A stretch of DNA of 64,000 nucleotides from an uncultured Pelagibacteraceae bacterium (GCA_902573865.1 CACGLI010000001.1:1-64000); one strand, 5' to 3'; shown: positions 10,815-22,359, counted from the stretch's first letter. Notes: generated from the sequence alone by a model not told the origin. Numbers and translations: made by a program.

Positions 10815-11393
10815 TTAAAGATTAATTTTATTTTCAGTACCTGATTTCAATCGTCCAATATTAGTTCTATGACTGTAAATAATAAGTACTAAAAAAAAAA
10901 ATAACATAATTGACTCATTGAATCCTTCAAAATAAACATTTAGCAATAGAACTATCAATGAAGAAACTAAAGAACCTAGCGAGACATATTTAGTCATAAA
11001 TATTATAGTCAACCAACTTAAAATGAATACTAGTGCATAAAAAAAGTTTAGACCAAATAAAATTCCTAAATAAGTAGCAACACCCTTGCCGCCTCTAAAT
11101 TTTAACCATATTGGAAATAAATGACCGAGAAATACTAATACAGCTGATAAAAAGAAATAATCTGAAAAAAATCTGATCGTAATCATAACTGCTAAATAAC
11201 TTTTTAGACCATCCATTATTAAAGTTAAGAAACCTAAGACCTTACCACCAGATCTTAAGACATTAGTAGCTCCAATATTCCCTGAGCCAGACTTTCTAAT
11301 ATCTTTTTTAAGAAATGTATTTGTAAGAATTAATCCAAAAGGAATAGATCCTAATAAATAAGAGTAAATGCTGATAAAAAAAATCTCTTGCAT
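10815..11393 (-). CDS. plsY: Glycerol-3-phosphate acyltransferase PlsY
   Basis: YLLGSIPFGLIL, SGNIGATNVLRSGGK, RGGKGVAT motifs. Confidence 0.95.
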   Translation of the reverse strand: MQEIFFISIYSYLLGSIPFGLILTNTFLKKDIRKSGSGNIGATNVLRSGGKVLGFLTLIMDGLKSYLAVMITIRFFSDYFFLSAVLVFLGHLFPIWLKFRGGKGVATYLGILFGLNFFYALVFILSWLTIIFMTKYVSLGSLVSSLIVLLLNVYFEGFNESIMLFFFLVLIIYSHRTNIGRLKSGTENKINL

Positions 11394-12680
11394 TTAGCTA
11401 TATACTAACTGACCTTTTAAAAATGTCATTAATACTTTACCTTGAAGAGATTTATTCTCAATGGCTGCATTTTTTGATTTTGATTTCAGCTTATTAGCAT
11501 CCACTTTCCACGGTTTATCAGGGTCAAAAATACATATATCTGCATCGGATCCAACTTTTAAGGTTCCTTTATCAATTTTAAGTATCTTAGCAGGATTGAT
11601 TGTTAACAACTCTATCAATTTTAAAAGATCAACAGACTTATTATGATAAAGCTCAAGAGCTAAAGGCAACAATGTTTCTACCCCAATTGAGCCTGAGGCT
11701 GCTTGAGCAAAAGGAAGTCGTTTACTTTCCTCATCCTCAGGTTTATGAGCAGATACAATAACATCGATAAGATCAGAGTTTATTGCAGTGATTAAAGATT
11801 TTCTATCATTTTCAGATCTAAGGGGAGGTGCAAACTTTAAGAAAGTTTTAAAGTCACCAATATCGTTATCATTCAAGGATAAATGGTTAATGGATACTCC
11901 AGTGGTAAATTTTTTTCCATTTTTTTTATTTTTTTTTATTACCTCAACAGATTTCTGAGATGAAATTTGATTTATGTGATATCTGCAAGGAAATTCCTCA
12001 AGTAAAGTAAGATCTCTTTCAATAATTATTTTTTCTGCAATCGATGGAATACTTTGTAACCCTAATCTAGTAGCTATTTCTCCTTCATTAATACATCCAT
12101 TCTTTGATAGTTCATAATCTTCAACATGTTGCATTATAAGGACACCCATATCAGATGCGTAGTCCATAATTCGGGACATAATTTCTGTATTTTGTATTGC
12201 TTGATAAGGATCTGTGAAAGCAATAATTCCTCTAGAATTTAGCAATCCGAATTCAACCATTTCTCTTCCAGCCATTTCTCTTGTTAAACAAGCTGCTGGA
12301 AAAATGTTTAGGTTTGACTTATCCCTTCCTCTCCTAATAATAAAGTCCACCATAGATACATTGTCAATTAAGGGCTTTGTATTAGGCATGGTAACAACAG
12401 AAGTTACTCCTCCGGCCAAAGCTGCTTGAGTTAACGTTCTAAAATTCTCTTTATATTCAAATCCAGGCTCTCCAACAAAAACATTCATGTCAATTATTCC
12501 AGGTATTGCAATTCTTTTATCACAATCAAATTCTTCGGTTTTATTTGATGATTTTGAAATTTTAACATTTTTTCCTAAATCTTTTATTTTACCATTATCA
12601 TCGATAAGAATACTGCCTATCTCATTAATCTTTTGTGATGGATCAATTATTCTGCAATTTTTTAATATTTTTTCTTTCAT
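11394..12680 (-). CDS. pyrC: Dihydroorotase-like protein, probably non-catalytic (PyrC')
   Basis: Full-length DHOase fold similarity but metal-binding HxH replaced ([15 protein letters not shown]) and TDHAPH replaced by SAHKPE; adjacent to pyrB. Confidence 0.85.
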   Translation of the reverse strand: MKEKILKNCRIIDPSQKINEIGSILIDDNGKIKDLGKNVKISKSSNKTEEFDCDKRIAIPGIIDMNVFVGEPGFEYKENFRTLTQAALAGGVTSVVTMPNTKPLIDNVSMVDFIIRRGRDKSNLNIFPAACLTREMAGREMVEFGLLNSRGIIAFTDPYQAIQNTEIMSRIMDYASDMGVLIMQHVEDYELSKNGCINEGEIATRLGLQSIPSIAEKIIIERDLTLLEEFPCRYHINQISSQKSVEVIKKNKKNGKKFTTGVSINHLSLNDNDIGDFKTFLKFAPPLRSENDRKSLITAINSDLIDVIVSAHKPEDEESKRLPFAQAASGSIGVETLLPLALELYHNKSVDLLKLIELLTINPAKILKIDKGTLKVGSDADICIFDPDKPWKVDANKLKSKSKNAAIENKSLQGKVLMTFLKGQLVYS

Positions 12681-13630
12681 TTACAATATAATTTGAGGCA
12701 AGCCATTCTAACTGCCACTCCAAGTTCGACTTGTTCTTTAACTAAACTAACATTTATATCGTCAGCTAATTTAGTATCTATTTCTACACCTCTATTCATA
12801 GGACCAGGGTGCATTACTAACGCATCTTTGCTTGCAAATTTTAATTTTTCAGGAGTAAGTCCAAAATACTCGTAGTACTCCCTTTTGGACGGCAAAAAGG
12901 ATCCCTGCATTCTTTCATTTTGTAATCTTAACATCATAACAATATCACATGACTCCAACCCTTTTTTCATACTCGTAAACGCTTTAACTCCAAGCTGTTC
13001 GATTGAATCTGGCATTAAAGTTTTCGGGGCAATAACATTTACTTCTGCCCCTAACATATTCATTAAGTAAACATTTGATCTGGCAACTCTAGAGTGTTTT
13101 ATGTCACCGCAAATTGCAATTTTAAGTCCCTCAATTTTCCCTTTTCGATTTATAATTGTTAGAGCATCAAGTAATGCTTGAGTAGGGTGTTCTCTTCTTC
13201 CATCTCCTGCGTTTATCACAGAACAATTAACTTTTTGTGAAAGAAGATTTGGTGCACCAGAGTCTTGATGCCTAACAACAATTAAATCTGGATGCATAGC
13301 ATTAAGTGTCATTGCAGTATCAATAAGTGTTTCACCCTTTTTTAACGCAGAGTTATTCATATTCATGGTCATAACATCAGCACCTAATCTTTTGCCGGCT
13401 AAGTCAAAAGAACTTTGTGTTCTAGTTGACGGTTCAAAAAATAAATTGATTTGAGTTTTTCCTCTTAAAGTATCCAATTTCTTGGTATTACTCCTATTTA
13501 ATTTAATAAAAGCTTTTGCCTCATTAAGAATTTTTTGTGCTTCTAAAATTGATAAATTTTGGATACCTAAAAGATGTTTGGGTGAGTTTTTAATAGCTGA
13601 AGTCTTTTTTATTACTGCCATTAAAATCAA
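12677..13630 (-). CDS. pyrB: Aspartate carbamoyltransferase catalytic subunit
   Basis: [47 protein letters not shown]. Confidence 0.96.
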   Translation of the reverse strand: MILMAVIKKTSAIKNSPKHLLGIQNLSILEAQKILNEAKAFIKLNRSNTKKLDTLRGKTQINLFFEPSTRTQSSFDLAGKRLGADVMTMNMNNSALKKGETLIDTAMTLNAMHPDLIVVRHQDSGAPNLLSQKVNCSVINAGDGRREHPTQALLDALTIINRKGKIEGLKIAICGDIKHSRVARSNVYLMNMLGAEVNVIAPKTLMPDSIEQLGVKAFTSMKKGLESCDIVMMLRLQNERMQGSFLPSKREYYEYFGLTPEKLKFASKDALVMHPGPMNRGVEIDTKLADDINVSLVKEQVELGVAVRMACLKLYCK

Positions 13631-13656
13631 CTCTATAGGCCTTTTGCAAGATCATA

Positions 13657-14121
13657 TCAAGTATTATTTTTAGATAGATAATCTAAAGCACCTTGCAGAA
13701 TGAATTGTGCTGCATTTTGGTCCAATTTTTGCACCTTTTTACTTACATTTATATCTAAATTACTAGATAAATTAAAAGCACCCTCGCTTGAGAGTCTTTC
13801 ATCCCACATAGTGATATTTTGTGTAACATCTTTTGATAGGTTTAAAGCTAAATCTTTTGCCGATTGAGACGAGGGACTTACGGATCCGTCCATATTTACT
13901 GGATTACCAACTATGATACCTTTTATTTTATTTTCAAGGACTATTTTCTTAATTTCAGCCAAAAAATTAGAATAATCTTTTTTAATAATCGTTTTGTATG
14001 GTGTGGCAACTATTTTATCTTCATCCGAAATAGCTATTCCCACACGCTTTTTTCCAGGATCAATGCCTATAAGCCTTGATTTTTTGTCTAATTTTTTCTT
14101 AAATTCCTCTATATCCAACAT
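13657..14121 (-). CDS. ruvX: Holliday junction resolvase-like protein (YqgF/RuvX)
   Basis: LIGIDPGKKRVGIAISD; GIIVGNPVNMDGS; WDERLSS. Confidence 0.92.
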   Translation of the reverse strand: MLDIEEFKKKLDKKSRLIGIDPGKKRVGIAISDEDKIVATPYKTIIKKDYSNFLAEIKKIVLENKIKGIIVGNPVNMDGSVSPSSQSAKDLALNLSKDVTQNITMWDERLSSEGAFNLSSNLDINVSKKVQKLDQNAAQFILQGALDYLSKNNT

Positions 14122-14175
14122 CTATTTTTTATATTTTATGATATTAATTTCCTATATAAATAACATAAATCACAA

Positions 14176-14463
14176 ATGTCCATAGATAAAGATAAAATTA
14201 AACATATAAGTAAGTTAGCTAGAATATCTTTAGATTCAAAAAAATCTGACTCTTTAGCCAAAGATTTATCATCTATATTTAAATTTATAGAGCAATTAAA
14301 TGAATTAAATACAGACAAGGTAGAGCCATTATCTTCAATTATAAATTCACCGCTCAGGTCAAGAGAAGATAAAATAGATGATGGTAAAATAAGAGATAAA
14401 ATTCTTGAGAATTCACCAAAAAAAAATGAGGAATTTTTTGTTGTTCCAAAGGTAATTGAATAA
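14176..14463 (+). CDS. gatC: Asp/Glu-tRNA amidotransferase subunit C
   Basis: [12 protein letters not shown]...; immediately upstream of gatA with stop/start overlap. Confidence 0.93.
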   Translation: MSIDKDKIKHISKLARISLDSKKSDSLAKDLSSIFKFIEQLNELNTDKVEPLSSIINSPLRSREDKIDDGKIRDKILENSPKKNEEFFVVPKVIE

Positions 14464-15920
14464 TGTCAGAAGTAGTCAATAAGAATTTATCTGAAATAAT
14501 AGAGTTAATAAAAAAAAAAGAAATTAAATCCGAGGAGCTTACAAATCTTTATATAGATAGAGCAAATAAAAGTAAAAAGCTTAATTCTTATATAACAACC
14601 TGTTTTGAATATACCACTCAAAAAGCAAAAGAATTTGATAAAAAACCGAATTTTAATTCTTTGCTCCCAGGAGTTCCATTAGCAGTAAAGGATCTTTTCT
14701 GCACTAATGGATTTAAAACTACCGCTGGAAGTAAAATGCTTGAAAATTTTGTGCCTAAATATGAGTCCACTGTTACAGAAAATTTATGGAAAGAGGGAGC
14801 AATTTTACTTGGTAAATTAAATTGTGATGAATATGCAATGGGATCATCAAATGAAACAAGTTATTTTGGAAATGTTATAAATCCAATAGCTAGGGACACT
14901 GTCCCTGGCGGATCATCTGGAGGATCTGCATCTGCACTTGCAGCCGATTTAACTCCCGCAACGATTGGAACAGATACAGGTGGGTCAATAAGACAACCCG
15001 CATCCTTCACTGGTACTGTCGGTTTAAAACCAACTTATGGACTATGTTCACGCTGGGGAATAGTTGCGTTTGCCTCATCACTTGATCAAGCTGGTCCGAT
15101 GACTAAATCTGTCAAAGACTGTTCAATTATGTTAGAGGCTATGGCCGGATTTGATAAAAAAGACTCTACATCTATAGATAAAAAAAAAGAAAACTATTCA
15201 AAAAATTTAAAAACTAACATCAAAGGAATCAAAATTGGAATTCCAAAAGAATATAGAGTTGAAAAAATGCCAAAAGAAATTGATGAATTATGGAACAAGG
15301 GAAAAAGTATTTTGAAAGACTTAGGTGCTGATATTGTTGATATTTCTCTTCCACATACAAAGTATGCACTTCCGACATATTATATAGTTGCACCTGCCGA
15401 AGCATCATCAAATTTGGCTAGATATGATGGAGTAAAGTATGGTTATAGATCATCCAGAGGAAATGATTTAATCGAGATGTATGAGAATACAAGATCCGAA
15501 GGATTTGGAGACGAGGTTAAAAGAAGAATCTTAATTGGCACTTATGTTTTATCATCAGGATACTATGACGCTTATTATCTTAAAGCTCAAAAAGTTAGAC
15601 AGCTTATTAAAAAAGATTTTGATGAAAATTTTGGTAAGGTAGATGCTATTTTGACACCTTCAACACCAAGTTCTGCATTTAAAATTGGTGAAAAGACCGA
15701 TAACCCTATATCCATGTATCTCAATGATATATTTACAGTACCAGTAAATTTAGCTGGTTTACCTGCAATATCGATACCCGCAGGCTTAGATAAAAAGGGT
15801 TATCCACTAGGTTTACAGTTAATTGGAAAGACTTTAGATGAACAAAATATATTGAATGTGGCCTATGCTTTTGAAAAAAATTGTAATTTTAAAAATGAAA
15901 TAAAAAATTGGTGGTTATGA
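14463..15920 (+). CDS. gatA: Asp/Glu-tRNA amidotransferase subunit A
   Basis: [33 protein letters not shown] amidase signature. Confidence 0.97.
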   Translation: MSEVVNKNLSEIIELIKKKEIKSEELTNLYIDRANKSKKLNSYITTCFEYTTQKAKEFDKKPNFNSLLPGVPLAVKDLFCTNGFKTTAGSKMLENFVPKYESTVTENLWKEGAILLGKLNCDEYAMGSSNETSYFGNVINPIARDTVPGGSSGGSASALAADLTPATIGTDTGGSIRQPASFTGTVGLKPTYGLCSRWGIVAFASSLDQAGPMTKSVKDCSIMLEAMAGFDKKDSTSIDKKKENYSKNLKTNIKGIKIGIPKEYRVEKMPKEIDELWNKGKSILKDLGADIVDISLPHTKYALPTYYIVAPAEASSNLARYDGVKYGYRSSRGNDLIEMYENTRSEGFGDEVKRRILIGTYVLSSGYYDAYYLKAQKVRQLIKKDFDENFGKVDAILTPSTPSSAFKIGEKTDNPISMYLNDIFTVPVNLAGLPAISIPAGLDKKGYPLGLQLIGKTLDEQNILNVAYAFEKNCNFKNEIKNWWL

Positions 15921-17386
15921 GCAAAGATAAATTTGATTATTTTATAAAAGGAGAGAGAAACAAGTATGAGGTAATAATTGGCTTGGAAGTTCATGCTCAA
16001 GTATCTTCAAAATCAAAACTTTTCTCTGGTTCTGCAACTAAATTTGGAGCTGAACCTAATAGCCAAGTAAGTCTTATAGATTCAGCTTTTCCTGGTATGC
16101 TTCCAGTTATAAATAAAGAGTGCATAAATCAAGCCATTAGGACTGGTTTAGGACTAAATGCTAAAATTAATAATAATTCTGTGTTTGATAGAAAAAACTA
16201 TTTTTATGCAGACCTTCCTCAAGGTTATCAGATCTCGCAGTATAAAAATCCTATCGTTGGTGAAGGTAAAGTTTTATTAGATATGCCATATGGTTCAAAG
16301 GAGATTGGTATTGAAAGACTTCATCTAGAACAAGATGCAGGTAAAAGTATTCACGATATGGATCCATCAAGTACTTATGTAGATTTAAATCGCTCTGGTA
16401 TTGCACTAATGGAAATTGTAAGTAAACCAGATCTTCGATCTCCAGAAGAAGTTAATGCTTACATAAAAAAACTTAGAACTATAATGAGATATCTAGGAAC
16501 TTGTGACGGTAATATGCAGGAGGGCTCATTAAGAGCTGATGTAAATGTATCAGTAAGACAATTAGGAGATAAAAAATTTGGAACAAGATGTGAGATAAAA
16601 AATGTAAATTCAATAAAATTTATGCAAATGGCAATAGAATACGAAGCTAAAAGGCAAGTTGAGTTATTAGATGAAGGAAAAAAAATTGAGCAAGAAACTA
16701 GACTTTTTGATACAAAAAAAAATGAGACAAGATCAATGAGATCAAAAGAGAATGCTCATGATTATAGGTATTTTCCAGATCCTGATCTTTTGCCTCTCAA
16801 AATTGAACAAAAATTAATAGATGATTTAAAAAAATCTTTACCAGAGTTACCTGATAATAAAAAAGAGAGATTTATGAGAGATTACGGACTAAATTCATAT
16901 GAGGCGAATGTACTAGTTTCTGAAAAAGAAATTTCAAATTATTATGAAGAAGTTGCAAAATTATCTGATAAAAAACTTGCAGCCACATGGATGATGGGAG
17001 ATCTATTTGCAATGCTAAATGATAAAGGACTTAATATATCTAAATCGCCTATCTCTGCTAAAAATTTTGCAGAATTAGTTCAATCAATAAAAACAGGGGA
17101 AATTTCTGGAAGAATAGCAAAAGAAGTTTTTGAGTTAATGGTAGAGAGCGGAGATAACCCTAAAAAAATTATCGAGTCAAAAGGCATGAAACAACAAAGT
17201 GACCCCAAAGAATTAGAAAAAATTATTAATGAAATATTAACTAAGAACAAAGATAAAGTTGATCAGTATAAGTCTGGTAAAGAAAAATTATTTGGTTTTT
17301 TTGTTGGTCAAGTTATGAAAAAATCAGGGGGAAAAGCCAATCCTCAATTAACAAACGAAATCTTAAAAAAACTCTTAAAAGGCTAA
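15908..17386 (+). CDS. gatB: Asp/Glu-tRNA amidotransferase subunit B
   Basis: [43 protein letters not shown]. Confidence 0.97.
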   Translation: MVVMSKDKFDYFIKGERNKYEVIIGLEVHAQVSSKSKLFSGSATKFGAEPNSQVSLIDSAFPGMLPVINKECINQAIRTGLGLNAKINNNSVFDRKNYFYADLPQGYQISQYKNPIVGEGKVLLDMPYGSKEIGIERLHLEQDAGKSIHDMDPSSTYVDLNRSGIALMEIVSKPDLRSPEEVNAYIKKLRTIMRYLGTCDGNMQEGSLRADVNVSVRQLGDKKFGTRCEIKNVNSIKFMQMAIEYEAKRQVELLDEGKKIEQETRLFDTKKNETRSMRSKENAHDYRYFPDPDLLPLKIEQKLIDDLKKSLPELPDNKKERFMRDYGLNSYEANVLVSEKEISNYYEEVAKLSDKKLAATWMMGDLFAMLNDKGLNISKSPISAKNFAELVQSIKTGEISGRIAKEVFELMVESGDNPKKIIESKGMKQQSDPKELEKIINEILTKNKDKVDQYKSGKEKLFGFFVGQVMKKSGGKANPQLTNEILKKLLKG

Positions 17387-17388
17387 CT

Positions 17389-18042
17389 ATGCCTAAAAAA
17401 TTGGATTTAACTGATAATCTTGAAAAATATATTATTGATCACTCAGAAAAATTATCTAATATTCAGAATGAAATCATTCAGCATAATATTAGTTTAGGAG
17501 ATCAGCAAAGATTACAAATATCTATATCACAAGCTCAATTTCTACAAACATTAATAAAAGTTTCAAATGTAAAAAGAATTTTAGAGATTGGTAGTTTTAC
17601 TGGATTTAGCGCTTTATCTATGGCTATGGCACTTCCTGCTGATGGAATTTTAATTAGTTTAGATAGAAATCATAAATTTAGCAACAAGGCTAAATACTTT
17701 TATGATAAAGCCAAAGAAAAAAGGATCAAACAAATTATCAAACCAGCTTTAGAGAGTTTGAAAGAATTAAAAATTACAAAAAAATTATTCGATTTAATTT
17801 TTATCGACGCTGATAAAGAAAATTACCTAAATTATTATGAGTCTTGTATGGATTTGATAGATAAAAAAGGTCTTATAATTATTGATAATGTATTATGGCA
17901 CGGTGAAGTTGCCGAGGACTCAAATAATGACAAATTTACAAATATTATAAGGGATTTTAATAATCATGTTAAAAAAGATAAAAGGATTACAAAGAACATA
18001 ATTCCTATTGGTGATGGGTTAACTATTTGTATTAAAAAATAA
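17389..18042 (+). CDS. SAM-dependent O-methyltransferase (family 3)
   Basis: ILEIGSFTGFSALSMAMALPADG; IFIDADKENY. Confidence 0.85.
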   Translation: MPKKLDLTDNLEKYIIDHSEKLSNIQNEIIQHNISLGDQQRLQISISQAQFLQTLIKVSNVKRILEIGSFTGFSALSMAMALPADGILISLDRNHKFSNKAKYFYDKAKEKRIKQIIKPALESLKELKITKKLFDLIFIDADKENYLNYYESCMDLIDKKGLIIIDNVLWHGEVAEDSNNDKFTNIIRDFNNHVKKDKRITKNIIPIGDGLTICIKK

Positions 18043-18947
18043 TGTTCACTATTTCTGGATTTTACAAGTTTAAAAAGCTTAATTTCTTAAAAAAATTCAA
18101 AATTTATCTAGAAAGCGAAATATCAAATACTAGCATTAGAGGATCAATTATAATCTCGTCCGAAGGTATTAATGGGTCTATTGCAGGCAATAGCAAAGAT
18201 ATTTTAAAAATTTTAAAATTAATAAAAAAAGAATTTAAATTCACAGAATTTGATAGTAGCAATATTTCTACAAGCCGTTTTCAACCATTTCACAAAGCAA
18301 AAGTAAAGGTAAAAAAAGAAGTTGTACCACTTGGGTTAAAAATTAAGTGTGAAAGCATAAGACATAATAGGTACTTGTCTGGAAAATCTTGGAATAAACT
18401 AATTACAAAAAAAAAAACTCTTGTGATTGATGTAAGAAAACCCTTTGAATATAATGTTGGCACTTTTAAAAATGCAGTGAATCCAAATATACAGAACTTT
18501 CGAGATTTTCCTAAATTTTTAAATAAAGTCAATAAAACTAAACCTGTTGCTATGTTCTGTACTGGAGGTATAAGATGTGAAAAGGCATCAATTTTTTTAA
18601 AAAAAAAGGGTTTCAAAAATGTGTTTCAATTAAAAGGTGGAATAATTAATTATCTTAACAAAACAAAAAAAAAAGATAGCTTATGGAAAGGCGAATGTTT
18701 TGTTTTTGATAATAGAGTTTCTTTAAAGCATAAATTAAAACAAGGAACTTTTTCAATTTGTGGGGGTTGTCGGAAACCTATATCAACAAACGATAAGAGA
18801 TCAAAAAAATATGAAGAGGGTGTTTCTTGTGAAAGGTGTTATGACACACTATCAAGTTTGCAAAAATCAAGATTTCGAATGAGACAAAATCAAATTAATC
18901 TTGCCAAAAAAGCGGGAAAGAAGCATAAGTTTCAAAAGGAATATTAA
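18042..18947 (+). CDS. trhO: Rhodanese-domain tRNA uridine 5-hydroxylase TrhO-like (YceA)
   Basis: SSEGINGSIAG N-domain, MFCTGGIRCEKAS rhodanese active-site loop, C-terminal Cys-rich region. Confidence 0.87.
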   Translation: MFTISGFYKFKKLNFLKKFKIYLESEISNTSIRGSIIISSEGINGSIAGNSKDILKILKLIKKEFKFTEFDSSNISTSRFQPFHKAKVKVKKEVVPLGLKIKCESIRHNRYLSGKSWNKLITKKKTLVIDVRKPFEYNVGTFKNAVNPNIQNFRDFPKFLNKVNKTKPVAMFCTGGIRCEKASIFLKKKGFKNVFQLKGGIINYLNKTKKKDSLWKGECFVFDNRVSLKHKLKQGTFSICGGCRKPISTNDKRSKKYEEGVSCERCYDTLSSLQKSRFRMRQNQINLAKKAGKKHKFQKEY

Positions 18948-18949
18948 AT

Positions 18950-20311
18950 ATGGATTTAACAAAAGGTTCAATTTGGCAACTTTTAAGAAAAGTAACTATA
19001 CCTGCTAGTACTGGATCTCTTTTTCAAACTTTTTATAATCTAGTTGATACTTATTTTGCTGGAAGAATTTCTCCAGAAGCATTAGCAGCAATAGCAAAAT
19101 CTTGGCCAATTTATTTTATAGCAATAGCAGTAGCTGTTGGTATTGGAGCCGGCACCACAGCTTTAATAAGTAATTCTATAGGAGCCAAAGAAGACAAAAA
19201 AGCTTCTATGTATGTTGCGCAGTCTATAGTACTAGCAATTGTTATCTCGATTTTTGTAACTTTATTTGGTTTAAATTTTTCCGATGAACTTTTAAGAATT
19301 ATGGGTTCTACTGAAGAAAGTATAATTTTAACTCGCGAATACTTAGACATAATATTTTTTGGAGCCATAATTGTGTTAGTTCAGTTGTCTTTAAATGGTA
19401 CTTTGAATGCGCAAGGTGATACAAAAAGTTATAGAAATGTATTAATATTTACCTTCTTCTTAAATATTTTTCTTAATCCCTTATTTATTTTTGGTTATGG
19501 ATTCATACCTGCATTTGGTATAGCTGGTTTAGCTATTGCTACACTAGTTTCTCAGTGTGTTGGTTTAATATATTTAGCCAATAAAGTTTATTGTTGTAAA
19601 CTAAAAAAATTTCTTTACTCAGAATGTTTTAAACCAAAAATTGATTATTTAAGCACGCTATTCAAACAATCAGTGCCAATAATGTTTACAATGCTGATGA
19701 TAATGTTTGGAGTATTTAATATTTTTTATTTTGTTGGGCAATTTGGAGAATTAGCGACAGCAGGTTATGGTACTGCTGTAAGAATTGAGCAAGTTTTACT
19801 ACTTCCAGTCATAGGATTAAACACTGCTGTTCTGTCAATTGCCGGTCAAAATTTTGGTGCTAAAATGCATTTTAGAGTTAAAGAGGTTTACGGAAAAGCT
19901 TTAATGTTTGGTTCAGGATTCATGGTGTTAGCGGGTATTTTTGTTTATTTAACATCAGAAATCATTATTTCTTTTTTTACTAACGACTTAGAAGTTATCC
20001 AAAGAGGAGCACTTTATTTACAAGTTGCAGCTTTAATTGGACCTGTGTATCCAGTATTTTTTATAACCTCAGCTTTATTTCAGGCACTTAAAAGACCAAT
20101 TTATAGTTTATACATGACGATACTTAGACTTACTCTAATACCATTTATGTCACTTTGGTATGTCATAAACATTAGAAATGGTGAATACCAAGATATTTTT
20201 TATACAATTTTGGTAACAAACTGGATGATGGGATTAGTTGTATTAACTTTTGTACCGTTTTTTTTGAAGAGAATATTTAAGATTTCCTTAAAAAAATTAT
20301 TTGTATTTTAG
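18950..20311 (+). CDS. MATE family efflux transporter
   Basis: Twelve-TM pattern; IPASTGSLFQTFYNLVDTYFAGRIS; AVLSIAGQNFGA. Confidence 0.9.
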   Translation: MDLTKGSIWQLLRKVTIPASTGSLFQTFYNLVDTYFAGRISPEALAAIAKSWPIYFIAIAVAVGIGAGTTALISNSIGAKEDKKASMYVAQSIVLAIVISIFVTLFGLNFSDELLRIMGSTEESIILTREYLDIIFFGAIIVLVQLSLNGTLNAQGDTKSYRNVLIFTFFLNIFLNPLFIFGYGFIPAFGIAGLAIATLVSQCVGLIYLANKVYCCKLKKFLYSECFKPKIDYLSTLFKQSVPIMFTMLMIMFGVFNIFYFVGQFGELATAGYGTAVRIEQVLLLPVIGLNTAVLSIAGQNFGAKMHFRVKEVYGKALMFGSGFMVLAGIFVYLTSEIIISFFTNDLEVIQRGALYLQVAALIGPVYPVFFITSALFQALKRPIYSLYMTILRLTLIPFMSLWYVINIRNGEYQDIFYTILVTNWMMGLVVLTFVPFFLKRIFKISLKKLFVF

Positions 20312-21031
20312 TTTATTTTCCAATTTCCTGACAAAATAAGACACAAGCAAGATCAACACTAAGTATTCTAAAATTAAAAAAGTATATATTTCGAGAGGCC
20401 TGTAGGTAGTTGTAACTAATTCATTAGCTTTTCTTGTTAAGTCTCCTATACCGATAATTGATACCAACGAAGACATTTTTAAAACATACACAAATTGATT
20501 TCCCATAGCTGGTAACACAACTTTAATTGCTTGTGGTAGAATTACTAATCTCATTTTTTTCCAAAAATTCATTCCTAGTGAGTCAGATACCTCGTGTTGA
20601 CCTTTAGAAATTGAATTTATCCCTGCTCTAAAGATCTCTGCTTGAAAAGCACTTTCACTTATTGTTAAAGCAATTATACCAGATACAAATGGCGAGAAAC
20701 TTAACCCAATCATTATTGGAAGGCCATAATAAATCCAAAGAATTAAAACTAATAAAGGAATTGCTCTAATGATTTCGACATAAGCTATGTTAAAATAACT
20801 TAAAAATTTATTATTTGAAAGCGATGGTAGGGCAACAACCAAGCCTATAATCATTGCCAAAATTATTGATACTACCGATATATATATAGTAGTGGTTATT
20901 CCACTGATTAAAAATTTAAGATTTGTTAATCCCTCTATATTTTCAGGACTAAGAATATACCATCCCCATTCATAGTTTGAGTTACATCCCTGTAACAAAA
21001 TAAACAATGAGACTAGTTTTAAAATCTTCAC
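20297..21031 (-). CDS. Amino-acid-type ABC transporter permease
   Basis: HisM/GlnP-like: ITTTIYISVVSIILAMIIGLV; EIIRAIPLLVLILWIYYGLP; SAFQAEIFRAGINSISKGQHE. Confidence 0.9.
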   Translation of the reverse strand: MKILKLVSLFILLQGCNSNYEWGWYILSPENIEGLTNLKFLISGITTTIYISVVSIILAMIIGLVVALPSLSNNKFLSYFNIAYVEIIRAIPLLVLILWIYYGLPIMIGLSFSPFVSGIIALTISESAFQAEIFRAGINSISKGQHEVSDSLGMNFWKKMRLVILPQAIKVVLPAMGNQFVYVLKMSSLVSIIGIGDLTRKANELVTTTYRPLEIYTFLILEYLVLILLVSYFVRKLENKLKYK

Positions 21032-21072
21032 TAACTGACTATATTTATAAATGGAAGGTATTTAAACTTAAA

Positions 21073-21852
21073 TTATAAACTATTTAAATTATATTTTGCC
21101 TCTAAAGTCATAAAAAAACCAGAGGATTGTTTTCTTTTTATCCAATTACTTACATAATCGTTCCAAATTTTATCGCCTTTTGGAACCATCATAGCTAGAA
21201 ACGCAGGATTTTTTCCACCATCTGGAACAATAGCCAACTGGGGGTATTTGATAATTAATTTATTAGCCTCCAATGAACTAGTTATATTTCCATCTGCTCT
21301 TCCTGCTAAGACCTCTTGGAAATCTCTAGCTGGTGCTTCTATTGATCTTAACTTGGATTTTGGAAAAAATTCTTTAGCTTTTTCCTCTTGTGATGTGCCA
21401 AGTGTAGTCGCTATCGTAACCTTTTTATTATTTAACGACTCCCATGTTTGGAATTTTTTAAGATTTTTTTTAAGTACTAAAGGAACTGTACCATATTTAA
21501 AATAAGTAGCTGTAAAACCAGCAACTTCAGCTCTTTTAGGAGTTTTGGTTACGCTTGTTGAAATATCGTATCTATCAGCAGTAATTCCTGCCACTATTGT
21601 TTTCCATTCAGCAGGTACAAATTTTACTTTCACGCCCATGTCTTTTGCAAGCTCTTTCATAACATCAATATCAAAACCTTTATATTTGTTTGTGGCCGGA
21701 TCTTTCATTGACATCGGATCCCAGTCTCCAGTTGTTCCTACTCTTAACTCTCCACTTTTCTTTATTGCTGCAAGCTTAGAATTTGCGTGGCCATCCGCAT
21801 AGCTTATGGTGGATATTAATGAAATAATTATTGTTGCTATTATTTTTTTCAT
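21073..21852 (-). CDS. Periplasmic amino-acid-type ABC substrate-binding protein (PheC-like family 3 SBP)
   Basis: Signal peptide; [19 protein letters not shown]...[23 protein letters not shown]. Confidence 0.88.
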   Translation of the reverse strand: MKKIIATIIISLISTISYADGHANSKLAAIKKSGELRVGTTGDWDPMSMKDPATNKYKGFDIDVMKELAKDMGVKVKFVPAEWKTIVAGITADRYDISTSVTKTPKRAEVAGFTATYFKYGTVPLVLKKNLKKFQTWESLNNKKVTIATTLGTSQEEKAKEFFPKSKLRSIEAPARDFQEVLAGRADGNITSSLEANKLIIKYPQLAIVPDGGKNPAFLAMMVPKGDKIWNDYVSNWIKRKQSSGFFMTLEAKYNLNSL

Positions 21853-21912
21853 GCTTCTTGTTTATTACAATTTTAATTTTTTATCTTTGTGCATTTTGAC
21901 CCAATTAACATC

Positions 21913-21940
21913 TTGACGTTTAACAACTTTATAATATACA
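21913..21940 (+). promoter_or_regulatory. Candidate promoter of umuDC (TTGACG -35 at 21913-21918, TATACA -10 at 21935-21940, spacer 16)
   Basis: Hexamer match and spacing upstream of umuD ATG; a TATAAT at 21930-21935 is too close to the -35 (11 nt). Confidence 0.4.
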
Positions 21941-21945
21941 TATAA

Positions 21946-21960
21946 GAACAAAACAAGAAC
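21946..21960 (+). promoter_or_regulatory. LexA (SOS) box, alphaproteobacterial type GAAC-N7-GAAC (complement of GTTC-N7-GTTC)
   Basis: Sequence GAACAAAACAAGAAC; exact spacing; 3 nt before umuD start codon at 21964. Confidence 0.75.
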
Positions 21961-21963
21961 ATT

Positions 21964-22359
21964 ATGAAAATAAAAGTCCCATATTATATACATAAAGTAG
22001 GTGCTGGTTTTCCATCGCCAGCAACAGATTATATAGAGGATGATGTAGACTTGAATTCTCATCTAATAAAAAATGCACCAGCAACTTTTATAATAAGAGT
22101 TCAAGGCAAATCCATGAAAGAAGTTGGCATTCACGATGGCGATCTTTTAATAGTAGATAGAAGTTTAGTAGCAAAAAATCTTTCAACAGTAGTGGCTAAC
22201 GTTGGAGAAGAACTAGTAGTAAAAACATTAATAAAAGAGAAAACCGGTAATTATTTAACTTCAGGATCAAAAAATACTTCTGGGAAAATAAAACTTCAGG
22301 AAAATCCTGAGGTAATCGTCTGGGGAGTTGTAACTTATGTCATACATCAATTGCATTAG
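21964..22359 (+). CDS. umuD: UmuD-like autoproteolytic Pol V subunit / LexA-family S24 peptidase
   Basis: VGAGFPSPATDYIEDDVDLNSHLI...RVQGKSMKEVGIHDGDLLIVDRSL...LVVKTL: Ser/Lys dyad and UmuD processing region. Confidence 0.94.
   Translation: MKIKVPYYIHKVGAGFPSPATDYIEDDVDLNSHLIKNAPATFIIRVQGKSMKEVGIHDGDLLIVDRSLVAKNLSTVVANVGEELVVKTLIKEKTGNYLTSGSKNTSGKIKLQENPEVIVWGVVTYVIHQLH

Noticed and set aside
11461-13070. Short + strand ORFs opposite pyrC/pyrB
   Set aside because: Shadow ORFs of conserved genes, no motif, no start context.
21930-21935. Perfect TATAAT upstream of umuD as -10 for TTGACG
   Set aside because: Spacer only 11 nt; TATACA with 16-nt spacing is more plausible, though TATAAT could pair with another -35.
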